Shown here piece after piece: positions 6,887-14,935 of a DNA stretch of 64,000 nt. Source of the stretch: Extensimonas perlucida (lineage in GTDB: Bacteria; Pseudomonadota; Gammaproteobacteria; Burkholderiales; Burkholderiaceae_C); contig NZ_VMYE01000006.1 in assembly GCF_007655255.1 (NCBI RefSeq), forward strand, positions 109,962 to 173,961, read 5' to 3'. Numbering within the stretch: the stretch's first letter is position 1; each line of letters begins with the position of its first letter. The notes beneath the pieces were generated by a model, which saw only the letters and a program-made list of their open reading frames with translations, was not told the DNA's origin and searched no databases. The translations under genes were made by a program, and so were the position numbers.

Positions 6887-8356
6887 TCAATTGTTGTTGT
6901 TGCTCGTCTTGTTCCACTGTGTGATCTGCTGCGCCACGTAGTTGTTGAGCGCCGTCATCTTGGCCATGGTGGCGTCGAGCGCCGTGTATTGCTTGCGAAG
7001 GTTCGCTTCCCAGGTATTGATGCGCGCGGTGATGCGGTCCTCCTGGTCGGTGATCGATTGTTTTTGGGTTTGCAAGGACTGCGACTTGGTCGCAAAAGCG
7101 CCTTGTGCGCCCAGCACGCCCCTGGTGAAGTCGCTCAGCTTGAGCGCGAGCCCCCTGGTGTCGGCATTGCCCGTATCGGCCGTGAAGAAATTTTTGATTT
7201 TGTCCGCGTCGGCCGCGAAGGCCGCCGAGAGCTTGGCAGTGTCTATCTGCAAGTCGGTGCTCGTGATTTTGCCGCTGGTGCTTTTGGGCATGCTGATGCC
7301 TATGTCTGCCAGGCTGCCAAAAGCACCGCCAGCGCCCGCCACCGAACCGACGATGTTGCGCAACTGTCTTTGCAGCATCAGCACCGTGGAGTCGCCCTGC
7401 AGCAGCGAGCCGCCTTGGCCCGTGGGCGCGCTGCCGTCGAACGACGTGAGGTTGGTGACCATCTGGTTGAGCGCGTTGTAGGCCGAGACGAAGTCCTGCA
7501 CGGCTTTTTGCATGGACGTGGTGTCGTTGCCCACATTGATCTGCACGGGCGCGCCCGCTGCGGTTTGCTGGCTCAGCGTGAAGCTCATTCCAGGTACAGC
7601 GTCGGTCAGCGTGTTGCTGGCCGACTGCACGGCGATGCCATTGATGCTGGCCTGGGCGTCTTGGGCGTACTGCATGCTCGGCGAGCTTTGGTCGAGCGCG
7701 AGCGTATCCAGCCCTACCTGGTCGGCAGCGGGCGCGGCAGTGCTCGCGGTACTCATTTGAAAGCCCTGCGCCGCGCCCGTGTTTTTGGAACGCAGCAACA
7801 GTTGCGCACCGTTGGTGCCGCTGACCACCGTGGCGCTCACGCCCGCGTTGGCCTGGTTGATCTGCGCGGCCACGCCCGCAAGGCTGCTGCCCGCCGCGAC
7901 GTTGATCGTCACGGGCGCGCCGCTGCCTGCGGTGAAAGCTTTGCCGCCGTTGCCGTCATCGGCCCAGGTGCCCAACTGCAGCGTGAGCGTACCTTCGCCA
8001 AGCGTTTTGCCTGTGGGCACGGCGGTGCTCGTGGCGACCTGCGCCTGCGCGAGCTGGCTCACCGCGACCGAGAGCGTGGTCACGGCCGCCGCACTGCTGG
8101 CCGTGGCGCTGACGGCGCTGGCGTTGGATGAAGTAACCGTGCGCGCGTTCCAGGTAGAAGACTGTGCGAGCTTTGCCGCAGCATCGCCGAGCGAGGCAAA
8201 CAGCGACTGGATCTGCCCGAACGCCGAAATTTTGGTGTCCAGCAGCGTGGCCTTGGTCTGCAAGGTGGTGAGCGGCTTTTCTTCAATGGTGCGCAGCTGC
8301 GAAATGATGCTGTTCACGTCCAGGCCGCTGCCCAGACCGATAGAGGAAATCGCCAT
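6887..8356 (-). CDS. fliD: Flagellar filament capping protein FliD (HAP2)
   Basis: Cap protein at the filament tip that folds and inserts flagellin subunits; 489 aa. The start at 8356 follows AAGGAG and gives MAISSIGLGSGLDVNSIISQL, the FliD N-terminal signature. The central part is the variable D2/D3 region. The C-terminal conserved block includes LADIGISM...GKI, FFTADTG and a final coiled coil (QKQSITDQEDRITARINTWEANLRKQY) ending in an Asn-rich tail. Lies between fliC and fliS on the same strand. Confidence 0.95.
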   Translation of the reverse strand: MAISSIGLGSGLDVNSIISQLRTIEEKPLTTLQTKATLLDTKISAFGQIQSLFASLGDAAAKLAQSSTWNARTVTSSNASAVSATASSAAAVTTLSVAVSQLAQAQVATSTAVPTGKTLGEGTLTLQLGTWADDGNGGKAFTAGSGAPVTINVAAGSSLAGVAAQINQANAGVSATVVSGTNGAQLLLRSKNTGAAQGFQMSTASTAAPAADQVGLDTLALDQSSPSMQYAQDAQASINGIAVQSASNTLTDAVPGMSFTLSQQTAAGAPVQINVGNDTTSMQKAVQDFVSAYNALNQMVTNLTSFDGSAPTGQGGSLLQGDSTVLMLQRQLRNIVGSVAGAGGAFGSLADIGISMPKSTSGKITSTDLQIDTAKLSAAFAADADKIKNFFTADTGNADTRGLALKLSDFTRGVLGAQGAFATKSQSLQTQKQSITDQEDRITARINTWEANLRKQYTALDATMAKMTALNNYVAQQITQWNKTSNNNN

Positions 8357-8493
8357 GGTGAAACTCCTTCGCGAAGACTGCAAAACGACAGCGAGGCATC
8401 ATGCCAGCAAAACTGCCCCCTGAAAGCGCAAAAAGCGACCACCGGACCCGCCGGTTGCCACTTCTTGCTACCTTCTCGCATTGTTGCTCTGCC

Positions 8494-8524
8494 CCCCGCC
8501 TTGGCCTTCACGGCCAAGGCGGGG
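8494..8524 (-). terminator. Hairpin downstream of fliC
   Basis: A perfect 13-bp stem (CCCCGCCTTGGCC / GGCCAAGGCGGGG) with a five-base loop begins 11 bases after the fliC stop. The T-run on the minus strand is weak, so it could be a terminator or an mRNA-stabilising hairpin that uncouples abundant flagellin mRNA from fliD. Confidence 0.7.
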
Positions 8525-8534
8525 AAGCGCCCGT

Positions 8535-10652
8535 TCAACGCAGCAGAGACAGCACGCCTTGCGGCAGCTGGTTGGCCTGCGCCACCATGGCCGTGCCTGC
8601 CTGCTGCAGCACCTGGGCACGCGAGAGGTTCGCCGTTTCTGCGGCGAAGTCGGCATCCTGGATGCGGCTGCGCGCTGCGGTCAGGTTTTCCGACGTCGAG
8701 GCGATGTTCGCCGTGACGGCGCCAAAGCGGTTCTGGATCGCACCCTGGTCGGCACGGGCACTGTTCACGGTGGACAGGGCGTTGTCGATCGCCGTCAGCG
8801 CGGCCGTGGCGCCGTCCGCCGTGCCCAGGTCTATGGTGTCCAGCGCCTGGCCGCTGCGGCCTGCGCCGTAGGTACCCACGTTGAGGCCCAGGCTGTCCTT
8901 GAGCACGGCACCCGTCGTGGTACCACGCTCTATGGTGAAGGCGCTGACCGAAGAGAGCGTGACGCTGCCGAGGAAGGTGCCCGCGTTGTTCTCAGCAGCA
9001 GTGGCAGTGGCACCGGCCTGTGCAACCACCAAAGCGCTGTTCAAGCCCGTGGATGCAGCCGTCAAGGTGCCTGCAGAGTTTTGCGTCACCGTGATATTGC
9101 GCCCATCGGCAGCCACCAGCTGCACGCCCTTGGTGTTGTCATTGGTGTTGACGGCCACGACGCCGGTCTGGGCAGAGATTTTGTTGATCGCATCGACCAC
9201 TGCCTGGCGATCGTCTGCAGCCGAAGTGCCGGCTGTAGCGATCGTCCCCGTGGTCACGCCGTTGATGGTCAAGGTTCCAGTGGTCGCGGCAGCGGTCATC
9301 GCCGCACCCGCCACCTCGGTGGCATTAGCCGTAGCCGTCACGCCGGTCTTGGAGGAAATCGTGTTGATCGCCGCTGCCTTGGCGATGGCGCTGCTGCTCT
9401 TGGCGTTGAACGAAGCCGTGTCGCTGCTGGCAAGCGAATCACCCACCAAGGTGCCGTTGATGGAAAAGTCACCGGCTTTGATCGCTGTGGTGGTCGATAC
9501 ACCCAAAGCCGACGTCAGCGGCACGCCCGAGGCATACGCAGTCTGCGCGCTGAAAGTGCCTGCGCGCAGGCCCGAGTTCTTGATGTCGCCGGCAGTGCTG
9601 CTGGCAATGGTGATGTCTTTATCGGACACCAGGGTGTAGGAGCCGGTGTAGGTGGCGGCTGCAGCCAGACCGGTAGAAGCAGCCGTAACGGTGCTGAATG
9701 CCACAGTCACGTTGCGCCCATCGGCAGCCACGAGCTTGACGCCGCCGCTGTCCAGCCCCGTATCGATGGCGGTCACGCCCGTTTCCTGGGCTTTGGCGTT
9801 GATGGCCGCCACTACCGAGGCGCGCGAGGCTGCGGCGTCCGTGGTCGTGCTGACATTGATGCTGACGCCATTGATGGTGACGGCGCCGCTGGTGGCTGCG
9901 GCAGTCATGGCGCTGCCGCCCACTTCAGTGGCGTTGACCTGCGCGGTAACGCCAGTTTGTGCCGACTTGGCGTTGATGGCCGCGGCTTTGGCAATGGCGC
10001 TGTAGTCCTTGCCAGTCGAAGAGGCCGTGTCTGCACTCGCCACCGAGGCGCCTATGGCCACGCCGTTGATGAACAGATCGCCTTCTTTCAGGGCAGTGCT
10101 GGAGGCATTTTGCGCCGAGGTGATGGCTGCGGTGGCAGCGCTGCCCAGCGACTTTGTGTCCATCTTGCCCACCGACACGGTGATGGTGTCGCCCACATTT
10201 GCGCCCACCTGAAAGCTGACGTTTTTGAACGATCCGTCGAGCAGCTTCTTGCCGTTGAAGGTGGTGGTGGTGGCCACGCGGTTGATTTCGGAAAGCAGCT
10301 GTTTGGCCTCGGCGTTGAGGGAGGCGCGGTCCACCCCCTGGTTGGTGCCGTTGGCCGATTGCACCGCAAGCTCGCGCAGGCGCTGCAGGCTGTCGGTGAC
10401 CGAGCCCAGCGCGCCTTCAGCCGTCTGCGACAGCGAGATGCCGTCGTTGGCGTTGCGCGCGGCCACAGCCAGGCCGCGCACTTGCGCCGTCATGCGATCA
10501 GAAATGGCCATTCCCGCGGCGTCGTCCTTGGCGCCGTTGATGCGCAGGCCCGAGGACAGGCGCTGCATGGACGTAGCCAGCGAGTTTTGGGAAGTGGCCA
10601 GATTGCGCTGCGCGTTGAGCGACTGCAAGTTGGTGTTGATGATCGATGCCAT
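8535..10652 (-). CDS. fliC: Flagellin (large, internally duplicated)
   Basis: Filament subunit of 705 aa, against roughly 480-500 for many related flagellins. The D0/D1 N-terminus (residues 1-165, MASIINTNLQSLNAQRN..., RLSSGLRINGAKDDAAG) and C-terminus (605-705, ending QANQLPQGVLSLLR) are standard. The surface domain holds two diverged copies of a ~200-residue module, about residues 187-384 and 391-590. Both copies contain blocks of the type GDLFING/GDFSING, SAIAKAAAIN, TGVTA.(V)NATEV, AMTAAAT.G..TINGV, LVAADGRN(V/I)TV and TAASTGL, resembling the flagellin hook-IN motif repeated. The start at 10652 has GAGGAG upstream, and a sigma-28-like promoter lies further upstream. Confidence 0.95.
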   Translation of the reverse strand: MASIINTNLQSLNAQRNLATSQNSLATSMQRLSSGLRINGAKDDAAGMAISDRMTAQVRGLAVAARNANDGISLSQTAEGALGSVTDSLQRLRELAVQSANGTNQGVDRASLNAEAKQLLSEINRVATTTTFNGKKLLDGSFKNVSFQVGANVGDTITVSVGKMDTKSLGSAATAAITSAQNASSTALKEGDLFINGVAIGASVASADTASSTGKDYSAIAKAAAINAKSAQTGVTAQVNATEVGGSAMTAAATSGAVTINGVSINVSTTTDAAASRASVVAAINAKAQETGVTAIDTGLDSGGVKLVAADGRNVTVAFSTVTAASTGLAAAATYTGSYTLVSDKDITIASSTAGDIKNSGLRAGTFSAQTAYASGVPLTSALGVSTTTAIKAGDFSINGTLVGDSLASSDTASFNAKSSSAIAKAAAINTISSKTGVTATANATEVAGAAMTAAATTGTLTINGVTTGTIATAGTSAADDRQAVVDAINKISAQTGVVAVNTNDNTKGVQLVAADGRNITVTQNSAGTLTAASTGLNSALVVAQAGATATAAENNAGTFLGSVTLSSVSAFTIERGTTTGAVLKDSLGLNVGTYGAGRSGQALDTIDLGTADGATAALTAIDNALSTVNSARADQGAIQNRFGAVTANIASTSENLTAARSRIQDADFAAETANLSRAQVLQQAGTAMVAQANQLPQGVLSLLR

Positions 10653-10767
10653 GGTGGTAGCTCCTCAAGAAAAACCGAATGTGCGGCATTGCTGCCTTGG
10701 TGGCACCCCAGGGCACCACACCCTGCGCTGCCGCTTCGCACAAGGCACGCTGGCCTTGATGGATGGG

Positions 10768-10795
10768 TTTTCGGTCAGGCGCGGCGAAAACTTGA
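10768..10795 (-). promoter_or_regulatory. Sigma-28 (FliA)-type promoter for fliC
   Basis: On the minus strand the region reads TCAAGTTTT, then a GC-rich spacer, then GACCGAAA. This fits the FliA pattern TAAAGTTT-N11-GCCGATAA with few mismatches and the right spacing, about 115 bases upstream of the flagellin start codon. Confidence 0.65.
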
Positions 10796-11188
10796 GGGGT
10801 GATGTAACTCTTTGTGCAAATTTTTTACGCGTGCGCCGGAACGGCGCGGGCCCGTTCCATAAAAAGCGCCTTGCAGGGCCGACTTTTTGGTCCGTGCAGG
10901 GGCTGAAGCGGCCGCGATGGAGCGAGGCTTTGGGGCGAGGAATGTGCCGCTGTGTTGTTTCTTGTGTTCTATATCAAATTAGTAGTGGTAGTAGAGGGGC
11001 TTGGTTTGCGTGGACAAGTGCTTTTTTTGCTGATTTGACGCGCACTTGGGTGCAGGCAAACGCTGTGCGCACGGGACGCGCCGGCTTGTGCGCCCAAGCG
11101 AATAATTTGGCCGGCCCGGCCCGGCCTGTGGACAAGTGGTGGTTTGTGCGCTTTTTGTGCACAGCTTTGCGCACAGCGCCGGGCTGGA
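10796..11188. other. Gene-free stretch upstream of fliC
   Basis: About 390 bases with no convincing gene. Mixed composition, with AT-richer patches near 10970-11040. Contains two GTGGACAAGTG motifs about 120 bases apart. No tRNA, known riboswitch or ncRNA was recognised. Confidence 0.5.
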
Positions 11189-11225
11189 GAAATCGGGGTC
11201 AGAGAAATCGGGGTCAGATTCCAAT
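11189..11225. repeat. Family F (GGGGTCAGATTCCAAT) repeat, tandem fragment
   Basis: GAAATCGGGGTCAG appears twice in tandem, the second continuing as GGGGTCAGATTCCAAT. The same motif forms the arms of the perfect palindrome at 41041-41116. Such motifs in proteobacteria are often tied to REP-associated (RAYT) transposases, but none is present here. Confidence 0.65.
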
Positions 11226-11252
11226 AGCTGTCGGCGCAACGGCAAAACGGCG

Positions 11253-11286
11253 CAAAAAAGCCCGGCCCCATGGAGTTGGGCCGGGC
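11253..11286 (-). terminator. Intrinsic terminator of the Spy-like gene
   Basis: On the minus strand GCCCGGCCC...GGGCCGGGC is followed by a T-run (AAAAAAG on the plus strand at 11254-11260). It lies about 33 bases after the stop of the gene at 11319-11867. Confidence 0.88.
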
Positions 11287-11318
11287 AAGGCGGAGGAAAG
11301 CGGGGGAAAAGTGGAGGT

Positions 11319-11867
11319 TCAGCGTGCGGGCCCTGGGCCGCTGCGCATGCCGGCGCGGCCGGGGTGTTTGTCGTGCGGGTCCATCATGCCTTGGCGCGGC
11401 ATGAATTGCGCGTCGAAAGTTTTTTGCTGCTGCGGGCTGAGCTTGGCGTAAAAGGCCTTGATGGCTTCGGCGCGCTGGTCCATCTCGGCGATGTGTTGGG
11501 TGCGCAGGGCGCGCATGCGGTCCAGGCGCTCGGGGGTGCTGAGCTTGGCGAACTCGTCGGGGTTCATGTCGAGGCGCGCATGCTGCGGTTTGTGCTGCAT
11601 GGCGTTCATGAAGTCTTGCCACGCGGGTTCCTGCTCGGGTGTGAGTTTGAGCGCTTCTTTGAGCGCGGCGGCGCGCTGGGCAAAGTGCTGCTCGCGGCGC
11701 TCTTGCCGGTCGTGCATTCTTTGTGCGCGCGGCGTGTCGGCGCCGGGGCCTGCAGCGGGTGCGGCGGGCTGGGCGAATACGGGCAGCGCGAGCGTGCCGA
11801 GCAGCGCAGCGCCCGCCAGACAGCGACGCAAGCGCTGCGGGCCTTGGAATCCTTGAAAGTGGGTCAT
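11319..11867 (-). CDS. Spy/CpxP-like (LTXXQ motif) periplasmic protein
   Basis: Small exported protein of 182 aa. The signal peptide covers about residues 1-33 (basic n-region, LAGAALLGTLALPVFAQ). The mature part is helical and charged, with two LTXXQ-like motifs, LTPEQEPAW and LSPQQQKTFDAQFMP, typical of the Spy/CpxP family of periplasmic chaperones and envelope-stress sensors. The start at 11867 follows AAGGACG. Ends in a Met/Gly/Pro-rich tail. Monocistronic with its own terminator. Metal or stress induction is plausible by family but no operator was recognised. Confidence 0.82.
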   Translation of the reverse strand: MTHFQGFQGPQRLRRCLAGAALLGTLALPVFAQPAAPAAGPGADTPRAQRMHDRQERREQHFAQRAAALKEALKLTPEQEPAWQDFMNAMQHKPQHARLDMNPDEFAKLSTPERLDRMRALRTQHIAEMDQRAEAIKAFYAKLSPQQQKTFDAQFMPRQGMMDPHDKHPGRAGMRSGPGPAR

Positions 11868-12076
11868 GGTGTCGTCCTTTCTTGCAAAAGCATTGCTGTG
11901 ACGCGATGCAGTGTGCGCCGGCTCTGTGTCGCTTGCGTGATCCGCGGTTGAGCCTGTGTAAAGTGGCGCCCTCGGCTGGCGCATGGGGTTCAGGGCCGAA
12001 TTGGCCGTTAGCCCTTTATTGGTGTGCATAAGCAGCTATTTATTTGATACTCATTTTGTCGTTACAAAGGTTGTCC

Positions 12077-13108
12077 ATGTTCAAGAACATGATCGTTTAC
12101 CGCATCGCGCAGCCCTGGAACCTGCCGCTCGATGCGGTGGATGCGGCGCTGGCGCGCATGCCGTTTGCGCCCTGCGGCGCCACGCAGGAGCTTGCACTCG
12201 GCTGGGTGCCGCCGCGCGGCGAGGCGCACGGGGCGCTGGCCGAATCGGTGGGCGGGCAATGGATTTTGCGGCTCGTGCGCGAGGCCAAGCTGCTGCCCGC
12301 CCCCGTGCTGGCGCGCAAGGCGCAGGAAAAGGCTGCGCAGATCGAGGCCACGACGGGCCGCAAGCCCGGCAAGAAAGAACTGCGCGAACTCAAGGAGGAA
12401 GCCAAGCTGGACCTGCTGCCCATGGCGTTCACGCGGCAGGCGGCGGTGTGGGTGTGGCTAGACCCCGAGGCCGGCTGGTTGGTGCTCGACACCGCGAGCC
12501 AGGCACGCGCCGACGAGGTCACGAGCTTGCTCGTGGAGCTGCTGCCGGGCCTGTCGCTGCGCCTGCTGCAGACGCAAACCGCGCCCGCGACGGCGATGGC
12601 GCATTGGCTCGCCACCCAGGAGCCGCCCGTGGGCTTCTCGCTGGAGCGCGAGTGCGAGCTCAAAAGCCCCGACGAGTCGCAGGCCGTGGTGCGCTACGCG
12701 CGCCACCCGCTCGACATCGCAGAGGTGCAGGCGCACATCGCCGCGGGCAAGCGCCCCACGCGCCTTGCGCTCGCGTGGGAGGGGCGCGTGTCTTTCGTGC
12801 TTACCGAGGGGCTGCAGCTCAAAAAGGTGACTTTGCTCGACACTGCGCTGGCCGAGCAGACGAATGATGAGGGTGGGTTCGATGCCGACGTGGCGCTGGC
12901 GACGGGCGAGCTGGGCCGGCTGCTGCCGGATTTGGTGGCGGCGCTGGACGGCGAGGCGGACTTGGCGATTCCGGCGGGGGCGGAGCGTGGTGCGGCACAG
13001 GGTGCGGCCGAAGCGGTGGGTGGCGCCGCGGCATTCGGGGGAGTCGGTGCCGATGCAGCTGGGCAAGAGGCAGCAGAAGATGTCGTGGCAGAGGAGCCGC
13101 CGTTTTGA
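12077..13108 (+). CDS. rdgC: Recombination-associated protein RdgC
   Basis: Nucleoid-associated DNA-binding protein that forms a ring around double-stranded DNA and restrains RecA. About 343 aa from ATG 12077 (MFKNMIVYRI), preceded by AAAGG. Family blocks: ELALGWVPPRG, RLVREAKLLPAPVLARKAQEKA, GRKPGKKELRELKEEAKLDLLPMAF, LERECELKSPDE. The last 45 residues are an Ala/Gly/Glu-rich tail that looks dispensable. An ATG at 12044 would extend it by 11 non-conserved residues. Confidence 0.94.
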   Translation: MFKNMIVYRIAQPWNLPLDAVDAALARMPFAPCGATQELALGWVPPRGEAHGALAESVGGQWILRLVREAKLLPAPVLARKAQEKAAQIEATTGRKPGKKELRELKEEAKLDLLPMAFTRQAAVWVWLDPEAGWLVLDTASQARADEVTSLLVELLPGLSLRLLQTQTAPATAMAHWLATQEPPVGFSLERECELKSPDESQAVVRYARHPLDIAEVQAHIAAGKRPTRLALAWEGRVSFVLTEGLQLKKVTLLDTALAEQTNDEGGFDADVALATGELGRLLPDLVAALDGEADLAIPAGAERGAAQGAAEAVGGAAAFGGVGADAAGQEAAEDVVAEEPPF

Positions 13109-13154
13109 GGCTGATGCAGAGAAAATCCTTTCCTCTTTTCCCCGGAGCCTGCCC

Positions 13155-13850
13155 ATGAACCCCCCTTTGATCCAAGACGAACTCGAACTTTTGCAGCAGC
13201 TCGTCGATCTGCCAAGCCACCCGCGCATCATCGAGCTGGGCTGCGGCGCGGCGCAGCTGGCGCGCAGGCTGCTGCAGCGCTGGCCGCAGTGCACGGTGGT
13301 GGGGCTGGAGGTCGATGCGCGCCAGCACGCGAAGAACCTGCAAAACCCCGCCGAGCGCCTGCAGTTCGTACAGGCCGGGGCGCAGGCGATTCCGTTTGCG
13401 GCGCAAAACTTCGACCTCGCGCTGATGCTCAAGTCTTTGCACCACGTGCCGCTCGATGCGATGGACCAGGCGCTGGCCGAGGTGCACCGCGTGCTGCGCG
13501 CGCAGGGGCTGCTCTATGTGTCGGAGCCCGTGTACGCAGGCGCGCTCAACGAGATCGTGCGGCTGTTCAACGACGAGGGCGAGGTGCGCGCGGCGGCCTT
13601 GGCGGCGGTGCAGCGCGCCGTGGCCTCGGGCGCGTGGGAGCAGCTCAGCGAGACGTTTTTCGACATGCCCGTGCACTACGACGACTTCGAGGACTTCGAG
13701 CGCCGCATGATCAACGTGACGTTTGCCGAGCGCCACCTCGATGCGGCTACGCGAGAGGCGGTGCGGGCGCGCTTTCTGCCGCACCTGACGGCGCAGGGCG
13801 CCGACTTCGTGCGGCCTATGCGTGTGAACCTGCTGCGCAAGGTGGGGTGA
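13155..13850 (+). CDS. SAM-dependent class I methyltransferase
   Basis: Soluble methyltransferase of 231 aa with the Rossmann motifs: IIELGCGAAQLARRLL (motif I), VVGLEVDARQ (II), IPFAAQNFDLALMLKSLHHV (IV) and EVHRVLRAQGLLYVSEPVY (V). It belongs to the Methyltransf_11/25 type. Substrate is unknown. ATG at 13155, 46 bases after rdgC, so possibly cotranscribed with it. The C-terminal half (MPVHYDDFEDFERRM) is specific and may define the substrate pocket. Confidence 0.8.
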   Translation: MNPPLIQDELELLQQLVDLPSHPRIIELGCGAAQLARRLLQRWPQCTVVGLEVDARQHAKNLQNPAERLQFVQAGAQAIPFAAQNFDLALMLKSLHHVPLDAMDQALAEVHRVLRAQGLLYVSEPVYAGALNEIVRLFNDEGEVRAAALAAVQRAVASGAWEQLSETFFDMPVHYDDFEDFERRMINVTFAERHLDAATREAVRARFLPHLTAQGADFVRPMRVNLLRKVG

Positions 13851-13932
13851 GGCCACCCGCGGCCATATCCGCGGCCATGCAGCCGTGCAGCAGCGCTACG
13901 CTCCAGCAGCGCAGCGGCGCGCAGGGACCCAC

Positions 13933-14009
13933 GACTTACGCAAATCGGGGTTAGGCCAGGCGTTCGCCCCATGGCAAAACACCTCGCTGCATCCTTGTTT
14001 GCGTAATTC
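13933..14009. repeat. Family B inverted-repeat element, copy 2 (77 bp)
   Basis: GACTTACGCAAA at 13933-13944 and TTTGCGTAATTC at 13998-14009 (one mismatch to a perfect inverted repeat). CAGGGACC occurs on both sides (13922-13929 and 14010-14017), which could be a target-site duplication. Lies between convergent genes. Confidence 0.9.
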
Positions 14010-14021
14010 CAGGGACCGAAA

Positions 14022-14810
14022 TCAGCGCGCCTGGAAGCTCGGCCTTTGGCGCGCGTAAAAGGCTTCGACGCCGGCGCGGAAGTCCTCGGTGCCCATGCAG
14101 CGCACGAAGGATTGCTTTTCGGCGTCGAGCTGTTCGGCAAAACTGTGTTCGCAGGATTGGCGCATGAGCCGCCGCAAGGCGCCGTAGGCCAGCGTGGGGC
14201 CTGATGCGAGGCGCTGCGCGAGCTCCTGCGTGGCGGCTTCGAGCTGGTCGGCGGGCAACACGCGGTTGATGAGGCCCATTTGCAGCGCTTCGGCGGTGCC
14301 AAAGGGCTCGCCGAGCATGGTGATCTCGAGCGCGCGGCGCAGGCCCACGATGCGCGGCAGGCTCCAGGACATGCCCATGTCGCAGCAGGTGCCCAGGTGG
14401 ATGTAGGCCGGGGCAAAGCGCGTGCCCTCGGCCACGAGGATGAAGTCGGCGAGCAGCATCAGGCTCAGCCCCGCGCCCGCGGCCACGCCGTGCACCTGCG
14501 CGATCAGCGGCGCGTCCATGGTCGCGAGCAGCGGCAGCGCCTCGTTGAGCAGCGTGAGGATGTCCGACGCGCCCTGCACGGGATTGGCGCGCAGCGTGGC
14601 CAGGTCGCCGCCGGCCACGAAGCCCTTGCCCGCGCCGCGCAGCACCACGGCGCGCACGCTCGCGTCGGCGCTGATGTCTTTAACGGCGCGGTAAAACGCT
14701 TCGGCCAGCGTGTAATCAAAAGCGTTGAGCGCGGCGGGGCGGTTCAGGCACAGCGTGACGATGGCGCCTTGGCGTTCGACGAGCAGCGGGGCTTCGGTGG
14801 TTGGGGTCAT
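14022..14810 (-). CDS. Enoyl-CoA hydratase/isomerase family protein
   Basis: Crotonase-fold protein, 262 aa. Core blocks: VTLCLNRPAALNAFDYTLAEAF, RAVVLRGAGKGFVAGGDL (oxyanion hole), and AQVHGVAAGAGLSLMLLADF. The first catalytic Glu of true hydratases (GxGxE in GGGCE) is replaced (GAGLS), while an Asp is kept in the second block (LGTCCDMGMSW). This resembles PaaG-type isomerases more than classic hydratases. Divergent from the acyl-CoA ligase at 14936 with a 125-base shared control region, suggesting a joint fatty or aromatic acid pathway; the substrate is unknown. Confidence 0.85.
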   Translation of the reverse strand: MTPTTEAPLLVERQGAIVTLCLNRPAALNAFDYTLAEAFYRAVKDISADASVRAVVLRGAGKGFVAGGDLATLRANPVQGASDILTLLNEALPLLATMDAPLIAQVHGVAAGAGLSLMLLADFILVAEGTRFAPAYIHLGTCCDMGMSWSLPRIVGLRRALEITMLGEPFGTAEALQMGLINRVLPADQLEAATQELAQRLASGPTLAYGALRRLMRQSCEHSFAEQLDAEKQSFVRCMGTEDFRAGVEAFYARQRPSFQAR

Positions 14811-14935
14811 GAAAATTCCTTGGCGGTGGGGATGGTTGGTTTTGGAATTGGCAATCAGGGTTTTCGCGCTTGCGCAGGGGCGCTTGTCCGGGGAGCATGG
14901 GTTTTCTACGGGTTTTTCACAACAGGGTTTGTCCT

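Noticed and set aside
8481..10802. A long open frame on the plus strand opposite fliC.
   Set aside because: Frames antisense to GC-rich genes stay open by codon bias; the minus-strand frame is unmistakable flagellin, and the plus frame has no recognisable domain.
11005..11140. Two TGTGGACAA-like motifs suggesting DnaA boxes and an origin.
   Set aside because: Only two imperfect boxes, no AT-rich unwinding region and no dnaA nearby.
13933..14009. The short open frames across family B repeats (peptides like GRTPCLTP).
   Set aside because: They appear in all three copies because the DNA is repeated; there is no ribosome binding site and no domain.
14022..14810. Reading the crotonase as a classical enoyl-CoA hydratase.
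   Set aside because: The first catalytic Glu is missing and an Asp is retained in the second block, so an isomerase-like role fits better.
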